This document shows, in pieces, positions 7,995 through 20,603 of a DNA stretch of 64,000 nt. Origin of the DNA: Corallochytrium limacisporum (Eukaryota; Opisthokonta); assembly GCA_002811645.1 (NCBI GenBank), contig PDIP01000014.1:62001-126000 (forward strand). The letters run 5' to 3'. The notes under the pieces were generated by a model that made no database searches, was not told where the DNA came from, and saw only the letters and a program-made list of their open reading frames with translations. Position numbers and translations under genes: made by a program. Numbering within the stretch: the first letter of the stretch is position 1; each line of letters begins with the position of its first letter.

Positions 7995-10322
7995 ATGGAT
8001 AGACCTGCCGTAGATGACGCATCAAGCGTCCGTACCGCGGCGGCAAGTGTTTTAGAGCTACTGCAACGGAAACGCAAGATACTGACACCAGAGGTTAATC
8101 AAGAGCTGGTGATATGTCCTGCATGCTCGTCTGAGGTTGCATCAAACAAGATCAATGATCACTTGGACAAACAATGCACATCTTTCTCAAAGTCCCCTTT
8201 AAGGCCTCAGACAAAGCGACTCTTAAACGTTGGTAATTATTGGAAGGAGACTGCCGCTGGAAGACGAGACTTCCCAGCGGGAGAAGAGAGAAGGAAAGGT
8301 ACGAGGATAATCGATATTTATGCCCAACCCCTTAGCAGAAGAGGCACAAACTTCACGGGGAAAAGACTGAAACTTGACGATGCGGCCGATGTTGATTGGA
8401 AGAGTCCAATTCACATAGACATCCCGAATCGCTGTCGATACTATCATCGGCATTTTCTCCAGATTTTGGAAGCGGTTTTTGCACATCGTCATAACTGTAA
8501 ACTTTTCACCAGTGGTGAACTCGATCACGTAAAAAAACTGCTCTCGGCTTCAGGGGTGGAACAACGCTTGTTCATACGCCTGATGGGTCGCAAGCCGACG
8601 TGGTTCCGACTTGACAACCTTAAATACGACGAACTCCTAGACCAAGAAAAGCTCGATGAGTCAGAGAAAGGGTTCGTATCAATCACCGGGATTGTGGAAC
8701 GTCTATGTGAGCGGGGACTTTTAAGTAAGTCATATTCCATAGACGACCTTGAGGACCTGCTCAAGACATTGAGCAAGAAAGAGATGGGCAAGCTTGCACA
8801 GGGTCGGAAACTGTCTCCAGGAGTCAATAAGGGCGAGCTTACGAGAGCACTAATCACTCATCATAGGAAACAAGGTACTTTCACGACTGGGTCCAGTCAG
8901 GTTCCACGTGACCTTGCATCCATGCTGGGCACGGTTGTGGCGATCCCGACTGAACTGAAGGATCTGTTCAGCAGAATACGCACACTCTTCTCCCTTAACT
9001 TTGAAAACGATGAATTGGCACCCAGCATCCTAGTGATGGAAATGAAGAATCGGGTTGTCTACCCTAAGTATGCCATCTCTCTGGGATCGGAGGGGATATT
9101 CTTGTCACGCTCCACATTTCGGGAGTACCATTCTGCTATGGTGAAACGACTGCAGATGGAGGCTTTCATCTTTGAAAAGAAGTTTGATGAGGCCCTCATC
9201 TTGTTGGCAGAAGCAAGAATGCAGCTATGGGATGGTAATGATCTTCGCTGCAGTTTGGTTGAAACTGTGCTCGAGAGCCCCTTTCTTCGCCGCTTTCATG
9301 CGGGAGAAGTCTACATGTCGATGCTGACAATAGGGGCCGAAGTGTTTGAGCGTTTACATCGGTGGAGTGACGCCTGTGATCTGTACGAGCAAATGATTAA
9401 GCAACACATCTTTGGACACAGTTATCGTGGAAAATGGTACGATCGCATTAGCATCAACCTTAAGGACCACCTCAACCATCACCATGAGTCCGCAATGGCA
9501 ATTGTGGCTGGCCTGCGCGACCCGGTGATCTGTACTTCGCGCAGGCTGGCCCTGCAGAAACGGCTACAGCGACTGCGCTCAAAGTATCCATTTGCGTCTG
9601 ATCTGTGCAAAGAAAACGAGTCCTTGTTTCTAGACATGAGGCCATATCGCAAACGTGAATTTATCGGAGAAGCGGTCCTTGGGAACATACGCTCTCTCAA
9701 AGCCAATTACATCTTCGATGATTGTCTGGGCTCGGTGGAAGAATTCGCTCTCTGGCAGTATGCCAGGGATGGATGGGCTGGCATCCACTGCGAGAATGCT
9801 TTGTTGCATCACCTCTTTTCTGTGGCGCTGTGGGATATTCTGTTCATGCCTGTCGACGGAGTGTTCATTTCAAAGTATCAGGTTGCACCGCTGGACCTTG
9901 CTACCGAAGCTTTCTATTTTGCGAGACAGGAAGCGATCGATGCTCGTCTCCGGCGTTTCCGAGAAGGTACAAACGAGATAAAGAAGGATATTGAAAGGCA
10001 GTTTCAGCTTTACTCAAGCCACAACGGTGCGTCTGCAAATTGGGATCGCTTCTCCTTGGAGTTCACATTGACGGCCGTAGATTGCATCGGTGCGGAGGTT
10101 CTGACTGGTGTCTTCACTGTTCTCTGCAGGGACTACCGTCATATGGCTGGCGGTCTTCCGGATCTGTTTCTGTGGAAGTCCAAGGAAAATGAGCACGTCT
10201 TTGTTGAAGTAAAAGGGCCTGGGGATCGTCTGAGTGAAAAGCAGCGCCTGTGGCTGGACATCCTAGCCGGTGCTGGAGGTACTGTCGAGGTCTGCTTAGT
10301 GAAGACGGTGGAAAGTCGGTAG
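7995..10322 (+). CDS. FAN1: Fanconi-associated nuclease 1
   Basis: This 775-residue structure-specific nuclease has the full FAN1 layout. A Rad18-type UBZ zinc finger lies at residues 41-61 (C41, C44, H56, C61), a SAP-like DNA-binding region at about 180-300, and a helical TPR-like region at about 370-560. The C-terminal VRR-NUC domain starts near residue 655. Its PD-(D/E)xK active site reads GGLPDLFLW, then FVEVKGPGDRLSEKQ. FAN1 is recruited by ubiquitinated FANCD2 to cut DNA at interstrand crosslinks. The reading frame opens earlier on a TTG, but the first ATG gives a sensible N-terminus. It is a single exon. An antisense ORF overlaps the last 209 bp (see findings). Confidence 0.95.
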   Translation: MDRPAVDDASSVRTAAASVLELLQRKRKILTPEVNQELVICPACSSEVASNKINDHLDKQCTSFSKSPLRPQTKRLLNVGNYWKETAAGRRDFPAGEERRKGTRIIDIYAQPLSRRGTNFTGKRLKLDDAADVDWKSPIHIDIPNRCRYYHRHFLQILEAVFAHRHNCKLFTSGELDHVKKLLSASGVEQRLFIRLMGRKPTWFRLDNLKYDELLDQEKLDESEKGFVSITGIVERLCERGLLSKSYSIDDLEDLLKTLSKKEMGKLAQGRKLSPGVNKGELTRALITHHRKQGTFTTGSSQVPRDLASMLGTVVAIPTELKDLFSRIRTLFSLNFENDELAPSILVMEMKNRVVYPKYAISLGSEGIFLSRSTFREYHSAMVKRLQMEAFIFEKKFDEALILLAEARMQLWDGNDLRCSLVETVLESPFLRRFHAGEVYMSMLTIGAEVFERLHRWSDACDLYEQMIKQHIFGHSYRGKWYDRISINLKDHLNHHHESAMAIVAGLRDPVICTSRRLALQKRLQRLRSKYPFASDLCKENESLFLDMRPYRKREFIGEAVLGNIRSLKANYIFDDCLGSVEEFALWQYARDGWAGIHCENALLHHLFSVALWDILFMPVDGVFISKYQVAPLDLATEAFYFARQEAIDARLRRFREGTNEIKKDIERQFQLYSSHNGASANWDRFSLEFTLTAVDCIGAEVLTGVFTVLCRDYRHMAGGLPDLFLWKSKENEHVFVEVKGPGDRLSEKQRLWLDILAGAGGTVEVCLVKTVESR

Positions 10323-13300
10323 GTCTTTCCTCACTACCCCGACAATCCATCATTCTGGATTCTGAGCACAATGAAATTATTATACATGATTCATCGAAGT
10401 GTGTGATTTTATTTGATGTTGAGGATTTGATAAAGACACAATGAGCACCCCTGTTGATTTTTGCAGACCACATTTCTTCAATGGGCTGGCGGGAGGTGCG
10501 ACCAAGCCTCCCTACAAATGAAATCCACAGCTGCCGATGTCTCGTGCCAAGCGTTCGGAACCACACTGTGTGGTACTGAGACAGCGGAGCAGAAACAGCG
10601 CTCTTGCAGGCCGTCGTGTTTTCGTACTCTATTCTCACCAATGCATTCGATCTTGACCTAAAGGTAAGCGGTGTGCGTTTCCTCAGTGCATCTGTACGGA
10701 CTTGGGGTTGCCTAGCGAAGTTTGATGCGTTTGCCAAGTACGCTCCGAGCCGCACGTCAACCCAGAGAAATCGGTTGGTACATTCCTGCACCCACACTGC
10801 CTGCAAGGAAAAAGGAAGAAATAAAGCGTACACAAGAAATTGATTCGGGATTATGTAAATCTGCGGCGCAAGTGCATTAGTGGACGCTAGCGTAACTGTA
10901 ACACCAATCGAGACGAGTTTGGTCCCTACGGAGGATGCTGGTACGATCCTTATACGCGTTCGTTTTGTATACGCGCTCGTTCGTGGGGGCAGAAGCCCAT
11001 GACTGGTACCTTCTTGTCCAGACAGAAGTCGAGCCCGTAGTAGAACGAGGGGGTTGGGGTGCGAGGGACCAAACAAGGAACGGACAACCGGATCGTCGCC
11101 TTGGGCGGCGACATCCATGGAAATGCGACATACACAGAGACGGACCCACATCAGCAGGCTCATCACCCTCATAAGTCGCATGAAGAGACTACACCAGAGC
11201 TCTGAACCGATGCATGTCTCGGATTGCAGCGCAACAGCACTTCAAAAATTGTGAGTCGCAGCATTCGACCTTGGCAATTGCTCTAGCTGCGCTGGTAGAT
11301 TTCGTCCTGATTTTTCTTGCCTTTTCAATGCTTCCGAAAATGTGGGTTCGTTTGCTATGCGATCTCAAACAAAGCAATTGCGTCATTAAGAAACCAGCTA
11401 TAGACTTATTGCTTCTACCCGGTCAGTTTTTTCCGTCACCCACAAGCCGATCAGAAAACGATGTGTTTACGACGGTAAATTCCAAAACAAGCTACCACGA
11501 GCACGGAGCAATCACCGCAAACCCGCAAGCAAAAGCGCCCATGGGATGTCTGGTGGACTTCCTATGTACTTGAGGCGGCCGCGCTCGTTCTGTTGGCATC
11601 AACCAAAAAGAATGACCAGATCGCAGTATCGCACATGGGGATATTCGCTCATGCATGGACAGTGTCTCGAGCAGTAAAAGTTTTAGCCAGCGATGATGAT
11701 GACCATGTCCTAGCGATCATCCCGCAGCACGGTACATGGATTCCCATTTGCTTCGGGCACTACAGATCGGTTGGTCACCAATCAATTTCTGCTTTTTCTC
11801 ATACCACCAGGGTGCTCTTTCCATTCATGTGCGTTGACATCCCGGCAGGGATCCAAAGGTACCTGGCCGTGAATCATCGCCGACTAGCTACACGATGGCA
11901 CATGTGATACCCACTAGAAATTCTAGACAGCTGTGGATGAGGAGCTCTTATCCTTCTCTGCAGTGAAGGCTAAGCGAGTGAACGCGCGAAGAACAAAGCA
12001 GGCTCCTACGATCGCGCATAAGAATGTGGTAGGACACGACAGGGTGTCGGCACGACAACTTGGGAAGACAATATGCTTCATCGACAGTCCCATTGAGAAG
12101 GATGTTCCATTTTTGAACCACACATTCTGAAGATCTTCCTCCTACGTCTTTTGGTGCTGGCTCTCCCTTACGGTGTCTGAAGCGGGGTATCCCTCGATAG
12201 AGCTCGAAAGAGGTGTGACGTGATTCATAATTATGCCAAACTACAAATGGGACTGCCCGGATGGGTGGACGGTGGGAAACATGTTACGCGCAGTGTACAC
12301 CGCACAGCAAGAAGGCACGGTCCGCAAAAGCCTCGCATTGGTCTGCGGTGGGACCATTGGAACGTTGAACTCTGTGCTCGTTTGCGTCTCTTTTGGGATT
12401 TGTACATCAAGCTGTCCCCTTACCATTCAGCTGTGAATATGTGAACAGTCGGGAGAAATGATCTGTTCATGTAAAAAGAAACCGCCGCAGGTCATTTCGC
12501 ATCTGGGATCTCTAGGGTCATTCAAAACGGATCGTCCTATCCCTTGAAATGGCACTCTGCCGCCGGAAAACTCCAGTATGCGCAGAACCTACCCACAAAT
12601 TTGCATACCTTAGTGGCAATGGCGGGCTGTGGATTTCGAGATGAACTGTGTTCCTCGCTCTGGCTGGCGGGACAGTCCCAACGGTTTCAAGTGAAATAAT
12701 ATCGCGGTAGTGAGGCATATTGGGAATGAGCCAGGAAGATCGCGAAGCAAGGGACGAAACAAGTTACCACCTTCTCTCGCCGTGTGCCGAAGCTCCTCTG
12801 TAGGCCCTCTGGCCGAGCAGAAAGCGATAGCGAACGCAAAAGTGGGATACACGGCATACTCAGTACTGAAACAGGAAAGATGCGGCACGGACTAGGAAAA
12901 TACCACACTGCAAAGGTGCGAGAAAGACCCTTCCCCTCGAAGGCCTCACTGCTGTGGCCGGACTTAAGCCGAAGGACTTCTTACGGGGTGTGGCGCGGTA
13001 AGGAAATACTTCCACTATGTTGATAGTCATACGCCGTACAAACCGCCTACAAACCGCGGATTGTTCGCAAACGCCTGTTTCCCACAAATGATGGTCCGAC
13101 GCCACACTCGTGAGGATCTCCCATTTATACCAAGGAATGCGCATGTAACAAATAGCAAAGCCATATAGACACCAGGAGAAACTATAGAGATTGTGTGTGC
13201 CTGTATTGGTTGCGAGTTGGAGCTCGGTCCTGTGTATCCGATCGCCGAAACGATGCGCGCATTGCACTACGACATAGCTTGTTGAGACTGCCGTGGAAGG

Positions 13301-16300
13301 TAGCCTTCCTAGGAAAGGAAGAAGACATCTGCCCCAGCAGGATGACCTGCTTGAATGGAAGACCCCAAAGTGAGAGATGTCCACCATGTTCACACCATAT
13401 CAGAGGATGGTGATGATTTGGGGTACTTTGCCGTCGCTCGGAAGAGTATGTGTCTTAAGCTTGCTCCGGCTGTCCAGGTCACGACTTTGTACACACTATT
13501 TCCTTAAATGTTCGGGATCGGCATATCGAAGAGGTTTTGGATGACACCATCCCTCAGATTGTCGGAAATTTAATTCTTGGATACAGTGATCTTGTGGTTG
13601 TCTTAGCGGATGAGACTCACTATTCAATTATTGATGAGAAGATAAATACCTTGGGCTTCTTGCTCATCTCCGGTTCGTCCACAGCAATCCCTCACTGTAC
13701 ACCGATAAGGGCCATCTTTGGATCCACGTCGAACATCTGACCGTAGCTATGCGGGGTCCGGTTTCCATCGTGCACCGAGGCTGCTGCTTTGTTCCGTTTC
13801 GTGTTCGTCACTGCAAGGTCGGGCGTTCCGAATAAGGACACACAAACAGAACTGGGATGGGCAACCTGCGCTTCAGGCTGGAGTGACACAGCTTCCTCAC
13901 TGCGTGAGATATGATGTGTTTCGGCTTCTGGGTGACTAACCATTGTGGAAGAAACTGGAACGCAATAGAAGATACTCTGCGCTGTAGTGCACTTCCAAGT
14001 CATTCACTTCTATGTGTCGCGCTACCTATTTCCCAACCACGTTTAGTGAAGTCACACATACTCTTGTCTGATAACTACCCAATCAAGCATCTCCCTAGAA
14101 GGGGCATTCAAGTAAGCCAAGGGAGAGATTAAGCAAATCGGAGACAGTAGCAGACATTCCATTTCGGAGATCCTAGTATGGCGGTTTTGGGAAATCGATC
14201 GGTGAAACGTGGAGTTCATAAGGGGTGCTCTAGAATTCGCTTTAGTTACTTGCTATGAGAAAAGGGAGCATTACAGCTGCATAAACCTGAAGGGGGCGCG
14301 GTCGAGGTGCGCGCGCATTTCGCGCTTTCAAACAGAGGTGTTGGGGCCCCATCGTTACAAAATGGAATCTCGTAACGTGGTGTCTTTTTCCAATAGTTGG
14401 GTCAAACTATCATTTCTTCACATTCCGATCTGTTCCGAGTTTTGCATACAAGTGACCATCTTCCTGCATGCTACTGTCGTCCGCCTATCAAACCGAACAG
14501 CAACTTGCTGATTGGATTTAAGGATCGAGGCCAACTGTCTGCTCATTAGCGGTGAGTGTCTTATTTCTTTTCCGTTTCTGACTTGCGTAGCGAGCATCAA
14601 TCGTTGAAGCATACGAGTCGACGGATAATAGTATACACACGAGTTCACAAGCTGGAATACATAAGCCATGGTAAGAAGTCATCTATCATTCAGTAGAATC
14701 ATTCATGGAGAAAACTTCCAGGCACCTCACAGTGTTGACTTTTCGATTCAATGAAGTAGTGTACGAGTATTACACGTTTGTGTACTGCACCTCTGTGGTG
14801 TGTACGTCGATGAATTTATGAGTAGGACTTAACTGGTTCAGATGTTGACTTTCTCGCCAATAGCAACGTCTTCTGGGCTGCGGAGCCTCATAGCCACAAT
14901 CAACAAACGCCATCCATGATGTTCAGTACAAGAATGACTGTGAGTACCAGTACTGCAACTGTATTTTGAGTGCTAGGTTTTGTGGGGCACGGACAACGTG
15001 GCTGTGCGGAATTGGTATATGGTAGGGGTCTTGCCTTGACAGATTCTCTTCGGCACATTGCCAACAGTGCACGACCAGCGGGCACGCGGAATGCAAATCA
15101 ACGTGGTGGTACCGTATAAAGAGGTCCACAAGCAATTGATACACCGGCAGCATGACGTGGTAGGAGTGCGCTGGATTGACAGACAATTATGTCATCGGCA
15201 TGCTATGCCAACAATCACATTCCACAGTAGGCCGTGTTGGTAGAATTTCTATTCCTGCATCTTTCCCTAAAATTCACCCACGGCTGCCATTCCCCGTCCG
15301 TTGTCTACATCTTATGAATCTTTATATGCGCCCTCGAGGATGCCTCACACATTTCTTTCAGATAAAGAAGCAGTGCGAACCCCCTTTTCACGAAAACGGC
15401 GAATACAGCCCTCTTCTTCGGACCTATCCCTTGCGCTAATCATTTCCTTACATTCCTTTAACGGCTGCATGCGACGATCGCTTTCCACACTCTTTCTATT
15501 GCGCCATTTTTGCTCGTACCTTGTATCTGTGTGATACACTGTGGACGTTGTGATATCCATGGATGGAGACCGTGGTCCAATAACGGAATGCAATGGGTCA
15601 ATTGAAGACGTTGGCTTAGATAGTGATGAAATCTATGGTGAAGAGAGTCTGTTTCATGGGACAATTCCTCTGCTTCGACATTGCACTTTCCCATCGCGTC
15701 TGATGTCAATTTATGGTGAGGAATGTCGCCGTGAGCACACTAGAGAGACCCGACAACCATGAGTTTCCGGTTGTGGTCATGGACCAGTTTGTTGGCACGA
15801 CCTGATCAGATTTAAAACGATGCCAACTGACACCAAAGCCAACCCTTGACACCTCGTAACACTTCCTTAGTTTCGTAGTCTTGTGTCGTGGGGCCATGGT
15901 ATCGTGCCGTTGCCTTGCTCTGCAGGGAGGATAAACGCTGGTCACATGCATTGGTTCCACGGGCGAGCACTATTTGGGTTACTGTTGCTCCTTTTAGATC
16001 AATGTTGACTATTCTACTTTCCTGCCCAATGACGTTTATTCTGTGTTTGGACACATTCTTGGATTCTTTCCGTTTTCTATGATGTTGTGAAAACGGCACA
16101 AAGCAAGTAAAGATCCAACAGAAACTGAACCATTGTGTGACTAGGTCCTGGCAACACAAGTATTCCTATGATGGACACATTGATCAACAATATGAGAAAA
16201 TTCTGATGCAAGTGACAATATAGGGATGAGTGCACCCTATCACGTAAACTTCTAGTCCATGAACCTCGTGTAGAGTTCTCGAGCAGTACGCACAGAACCA

Positions 16301-19145
16301 AGGCGACTCTACCGAAGGGCTCGGGCTCATGTCCATTTCTTTCTCTCGTGTATTTTCCCTTCTGAGTGGATGCTGCTGCATACTTCTGTCGCAAGAATTT
16401 CAATGTTCTTTGCACGTTTTGCATACCGTGAGGAAGCAGTTGCTGTGCTCATGGGAATCTGCTGCATCCAATTGGAAGTAGTCGAGGTTGGGATCATCTG
16501 ACATTGTTGAGGGCGAAGACTGGATGTCGCTTTCCGCCGAGATGGTCGATGGAAGTGTGTACATGACCGTCAGTGAGAGAAAGGAAGACTCGCACCAATA
16601 CTTTCTAGGTTGATTGCAGTTTTCTCGTGGAGCACACCATTTGCGATCTCAACGAAGTTGTCAGGAATGTTTGCAAAAATTCTTAGAGTCCGCGCAGGGC
16701 CTTGTGTTCCATCCCAACACTCCTGCATCAATTTTCAGCAGATTATGTACATGGTCACAAATTTGTCGATCCCAGAATATGGAACCGGTCTACCCCCCAA
16801 AAACAAGGTGGGTGGCGCTTATTGACAACATTCACATGCAGCATAATCAAAAATAGACAGAGAGAAGAAATCGTGAGATAGGGGTCAGGACCTTCCAAAC
16901 CAGGCGGGCAACCAGCCAGCCCTACCGAATCATGTGCTGCTCCTTGCCCCCGAGAATTGAGTCATAGAAAAACTAAAAATTTCTTCTACCTTGCCTGCTT
17001 GCGTCGATGTATTGCAGTTATTCTGTTCTACACATACCAATCCCCAGCAAGATTGTAGCAACAAAAGCAGTACAGTCCCGATGGTGTGCTTCGTGCTCCG
17101 TCTCGACTGTCTTGGCCTGCGGACAATCCTGGAAAGACTTCAGGGGATCATATACATTGAGTTCGTACATTTTTCGTGCAATCTAGGTGGTGCGATTTCA
17201 TTCTTGTGTGCCGCAGTCATAGAGAAATTGCACCGAGAAATAGCACAGAACGTAAGTACTTCGCAGACTAATATTTCTGTACTGTTGGCCATCGTGGCAG
17301 AAAAACACAGGCTGGAATTGCATTCCTCCCATCATCACCACCCTGCCGATTTCCCTAAGAAGCAATAGAAGGATCTCCGGGGCAGGGGTAGTTCGTCAGG
17401 GAAGAGAGTGAATGGTTGGAAAACTGTGCTCCGAAAGCATCTTTTCTCCCAGGATTAGGTGAGCAAGTACTTGTCGATGGACACGACCAACCACTCAATT
17501 GCCAATGTTAGGTATTGGGGACAAGGGGAGTCATTTGTTTTCATCAGCATACATCATGGCCATCACATTGGGGCCTGGCATATGAATTATTCCCTGAACC
17601 CCATCAAGCCCCGACTAGATCTTTGCGCAATAGTCTCCACAATGTATCCAGATGTCGAAGGACGGGGCATGACAGCCATACACCTTAACATGGAATAGGG
17701 ATGGCACGCATGCAAAGGCTACTCCACCGCATTTTGCTCAATTTCTTACTCTGCGCTTGATACATACGAGCTGCCTCTATCCAAGACCAGTCCTCACATC
17801 GGAAACCAGGTCTTGTTCGTCCACAGGTCAGAGATCCCACAAATTGCTATCCAGCAGACTCCGCTTAAATTTCAGGCTCCACTACCATTCGCAAATGCTG
17901 AGAATAGGACCCCATCGACTCCACTTCAAGTAGAAGTCTGCTGTCAGGGGGTACGGGGTCCCCCCCCCCTCCCCTCGGAATTTATAGCACTTTCCTGGAG
18001 CGAAAACCCGGGTTCCCCTTATGTACCGATATGATGGAAGAACTTTTTCGAAATGTCGGGAATTGGCCGAATGGAAGTAGACAAGGCAAGGAGATATGAA
18101 CTTGAAGCCGAGCCCACACGATAGAGAGCGTCCTCTTTCCTACTAGTTCTAGTCCGCGTGCGGCAAGAAAACTTTTCTGCAGACGAGAACAGCCGAAGAC
18201 ATTCCATTTGTTCACTTCGGAATGCTGACCCGTGTCAGTTCTAGTCGACCATAACGAGCAGCGATGAACAGGAGACTGACACTCAACTCCAGTTTCATTC
18301 TTTTCCGACGGCTGATAACCAGCACACTCGACGAGCTGCTTAGTACCTATCGGCAACTGTGGAGCAGCGGAATGATATTATCGGGTGCATAAAGGAACAC
18401 AAGAGCGATAAACGGGTGGGTAGATGGGAAGAGTAGCTGTGGATGAGCACTAGAGTTAAAAACGCGAGAGCAGCAGCCTGGCAAGGCGATGGGAAACTGA
18501 GGAGGTGAGGAATGCAATGCCATTAGGGAACGACTCGTCTATCCTGCCTCCAGCGATAGATTTGTCCGTTGCAGGAATTTTTTTTGCATCCACAACATGT
18601 GTGTATCTCGTTCCGTGTCAGTGTGCCGTTAATGCGCTCACAGATCCATGGCTGGAAACGCATAGAAAAGAGGGAAAGGGAACGGGGACCGAAGCGTCTT
18701 CGCCCGGAGAGCCCCCGGGGAAGGGGAAAGGGGGAATGGGAAAGATGGGAAAATCGCAGATGTTATCGAAACCGGAAATTGGAAGTTAATTGGAGCTGGG
18801 GGGGGGGGGCGTTTGATAGGATTGGTCCCGTACCTTACACAGGCTTCGCAAGGGAGGGGTTCCATAGCTGCGAGAAACGGGAGTGCTCAAAAGCGATGGG
18901 GAAAGGCTGCAAGACCTGGAGAGTCAACTATTGTGCTGGCTGAGATGATCTGTGGTATTCTTTGGCAGCTTCCACTTCAAAACTAAGATGTTTAGTAGCG
19001 TCCACATAGATTCCATAAGTAAGTGTTTACAAAGGTATGCGAAATTAATAGCATCATAAGGTAAAAGGAAGGGTATTCTGCAATATGTGACCCAGCACTG
19101 TGCTAGTGCCCATAAATCATCACGTCACGGAAGAAATCCGAAAGT
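10323..19145. other. 8.8-kb region without a convincing gene
   Basis: Both strands show many mutually overlapping ORFs of 60-180 codons with random-like composition, and none shows a motif I recognise. The one exception in length is an ATG-initiated minus-strand frame of 355 codons at 10114-11181 that runs into the 3' end of FAN1. The segment 13459-13740 is open for 94 codons and reads somewhat protein-like, without a start. Long poly-C/poly-G runs occur at 17957-17982 and 18795-18810. I see no tRNA, transposase or reverse-transcriptase motif, and no long tandem array. It could be a long non-coding locus, decayed sequence, a centromere-like region, or a heavily spliced gene I cannot read. Confidence 0.5.
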
Positions 19146-19418
19146 ATGAAGTCATCAGGACTTGACCTCTTGTGCGAAGTCGCGTTTACGCGATCCGAAT
19201 CTCCCTCTACCTCACAAAACCAGTCATCTCCCGGAACACCGTCTGTGCGCAGTGAATGTGCACGCAGTGAGGTCAGCGTGGACAGCACCATGAGCCTCAA
19301 TTCAAACGGTAGTGTCAGAGCGGTCCCTCAAGGCCCTTTCCAGGAGAAGACCTTCTTTTCCGCAGATGATCACTTTAAGCGCGCATTAGGTGAGGATTGG
19401 CAAAAGCTGTGCCAGTAA
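19146..19418 (+). CDS. Vestigial/Tondu (VGLL)-motif micro-protein
   Basis: This 90-residue protein is Ser/Thr-rich and disordered for its first 68 residues. It ends in a Tondu motif, FSADDHFKRALGEDWQKL (residues 71-88). Human VGLL4 carries SVDDHFAKALGDTWLQI as its second TDU motif; the DDHF-x-x-ALG core and following Trp are shared. TDU peptides bind the TEAD/Scalloped transcription factor on the surface also used by YAP/Yorkie, so this protein is a candidate TEAD cofactor or competitor of the Hippo pathway. The ATG at 19146 is the first in frame. The gene is convergent with the LRR gene (180 bp apart) and follows the gene-poor region. The motif is short, so chance resemblance is possible, but its terminal position in a disordered protein is typical. 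Confidence 0.7.
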   Translation: MKSSGLDLLCEVAFTRSESPSTSQNQSSPGTPSVRSECARSEVSVDSTMSLNSNGSVRAVPQGPFQEKTFFSADDHFKRALGEDWQKLCQ

Positions 19419-19598
19419 ATCCTTGACTTAAAAACATCTTATCATCGACTTTCGCCCATTTTGCGAACATACAAAGCACACAAGCATTCACCATCAAAAC
19501 ACATTTGCTCATAGATATACATATGACGATTTTATTTATCTTGACTTTATGCTCATGACCATGTACAATGACAGACCATTAGAGGCCCATCCCATGCA

Positions 19599-20603
19599 CT
19601 AGTCGCCTCGGACATTGATGCGAATGTTGCGATTGTACACATCTGCGAAAGACGTACAAATCTGATAGTAGTGTTCGACACATGACCGTATGTAGATTTC
19701 AAGCATGAGCGCAGGATTTAGATGCAGTTTGGCCTTCCGATGGATGATGCCTGTCTTTGGACAAGATCCATGCCAGCAATGCTCGTGAATATCCTCTGTG
19801 GGCGCAACAACTTGCAAGACATAGTCAAGGCTTTCGGCCGGTTTGTAATCCTCCAAGATTGTCTGCAAACAACATTCCTTCAGCGAAAGCACGAGCGGTG
19901 TACCGCAGAGATGTGGTACAAATGGCTCAGTTTGGCACCCCAGTATGGCTGCCTCGCTGTAGGCGTCTGGCACAACGGCCGTCCTTGGAAGAATCAGCTC
20001 CAGCAGATGAGACATGCACAGGAGCTCCAACGATATACTGGTGATGGGGTTCCCATGTATTGCAAGGTTCTGCAGATACACCAGCTGAGATATATCGGGC
20101 AAAGACGTGAGTTTGTTGTTCGCAACAGACAGGACATGAAGGGTCTTCAACTCTGAGATTGCCGCGGGCAGCACTTCCAATCTGTTGCCACTTACGTCAA
20201 GGACGCGCAGCTCTTTGAGATTTGTAATATCCTCGGGGATTTGACTGATGTCGTTGCCGTCAAGGAGTAGAGTGAACAGCTTCGGCAGTTGGAAAACGAC
20301 GTCCGGGATATGTGTGAAGGAGCAGTTGTTGAGGTGTAATGAACTCAATTTTGAGCATTGAACCAGTGCTTTCGGTAGGGACTGAAGTCGATTGTATGAA
20401 AGATAAAGCTCCTCCAGATTTTGACAGCTACCGATCGCTTCCGGTAACGTTTCTATCTGGTTGTATGTGGCTACGATCATAATCAAGCTATCACACGCAC
20501 CAATTGTCTCTGGAATGGTGACGAGGTGTAGATGCCTCAAATCTATGCCATACTTTCGTCCAGCGAAAGTGCGCAGAATTATTGCCCGTGCCTGCAAATC
20601 CAT
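19599..20603 (-). CDS. leucine-rich-repeat protein with Cys/His-rich C-terminus
   Basis: The 334 residues begin at the first ATG of a frame that opens on GTG at 20624. About seven typical 22-23-residue LRRs (LxxLxLxxNxLxxLPxxI) span residues 20-200. The C-terminal 110 residues hold SLKECCLQTI, a Cys/His cluster (HCWHGSC) and a hydrophobic helix. This layout resembles intracellular LRR proteins of the LRRC28/LRRC58 type, whose tails also carry Cys clusters. No signal peptide or membrane helix is seen, so a cytosolic scaffold or ligase-adaptor role is plausible but unproven. Its first repeat begins soon after the start, so a missing 5' exon cannot be excluded. Confidence 0.85.
   Translation of the reverse strand: MDLQARAIILRTFAGRKYGIDLRHLHLVTIPETIGACDSLIMIVATYNQIETLPEAIGSCQNLEELYLSYNRLQSLPKALVQCSKLSSLHLNNCSFTHIPDVVFQLPKLFTLLLDGNDISQIPEDITNLKELRVLDVSGNRLEVLPAAISELKTLHVLSVANNKLTSLPDISQLVYLQNLAIHGNPITSISLELLCMSHLLELILPRTAVVPDAYSEAAILGCQTEPFVPHLCGTPLVLSLKECCLQTILEDYKPAESLDYVLQVVAPTEDIHEHCWHGSCPKTGIIHRKAKLHLNPALMLEIYIRSCVEHYYQICTSFADVYNRNIRINVRGD

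Noticed and set aside
12860-13393. 177-codon minus-strand ORF in the gene-poor region
   Set aside because: Random-like composition, no motif, and overlapping frames of similar quality on the other strand.
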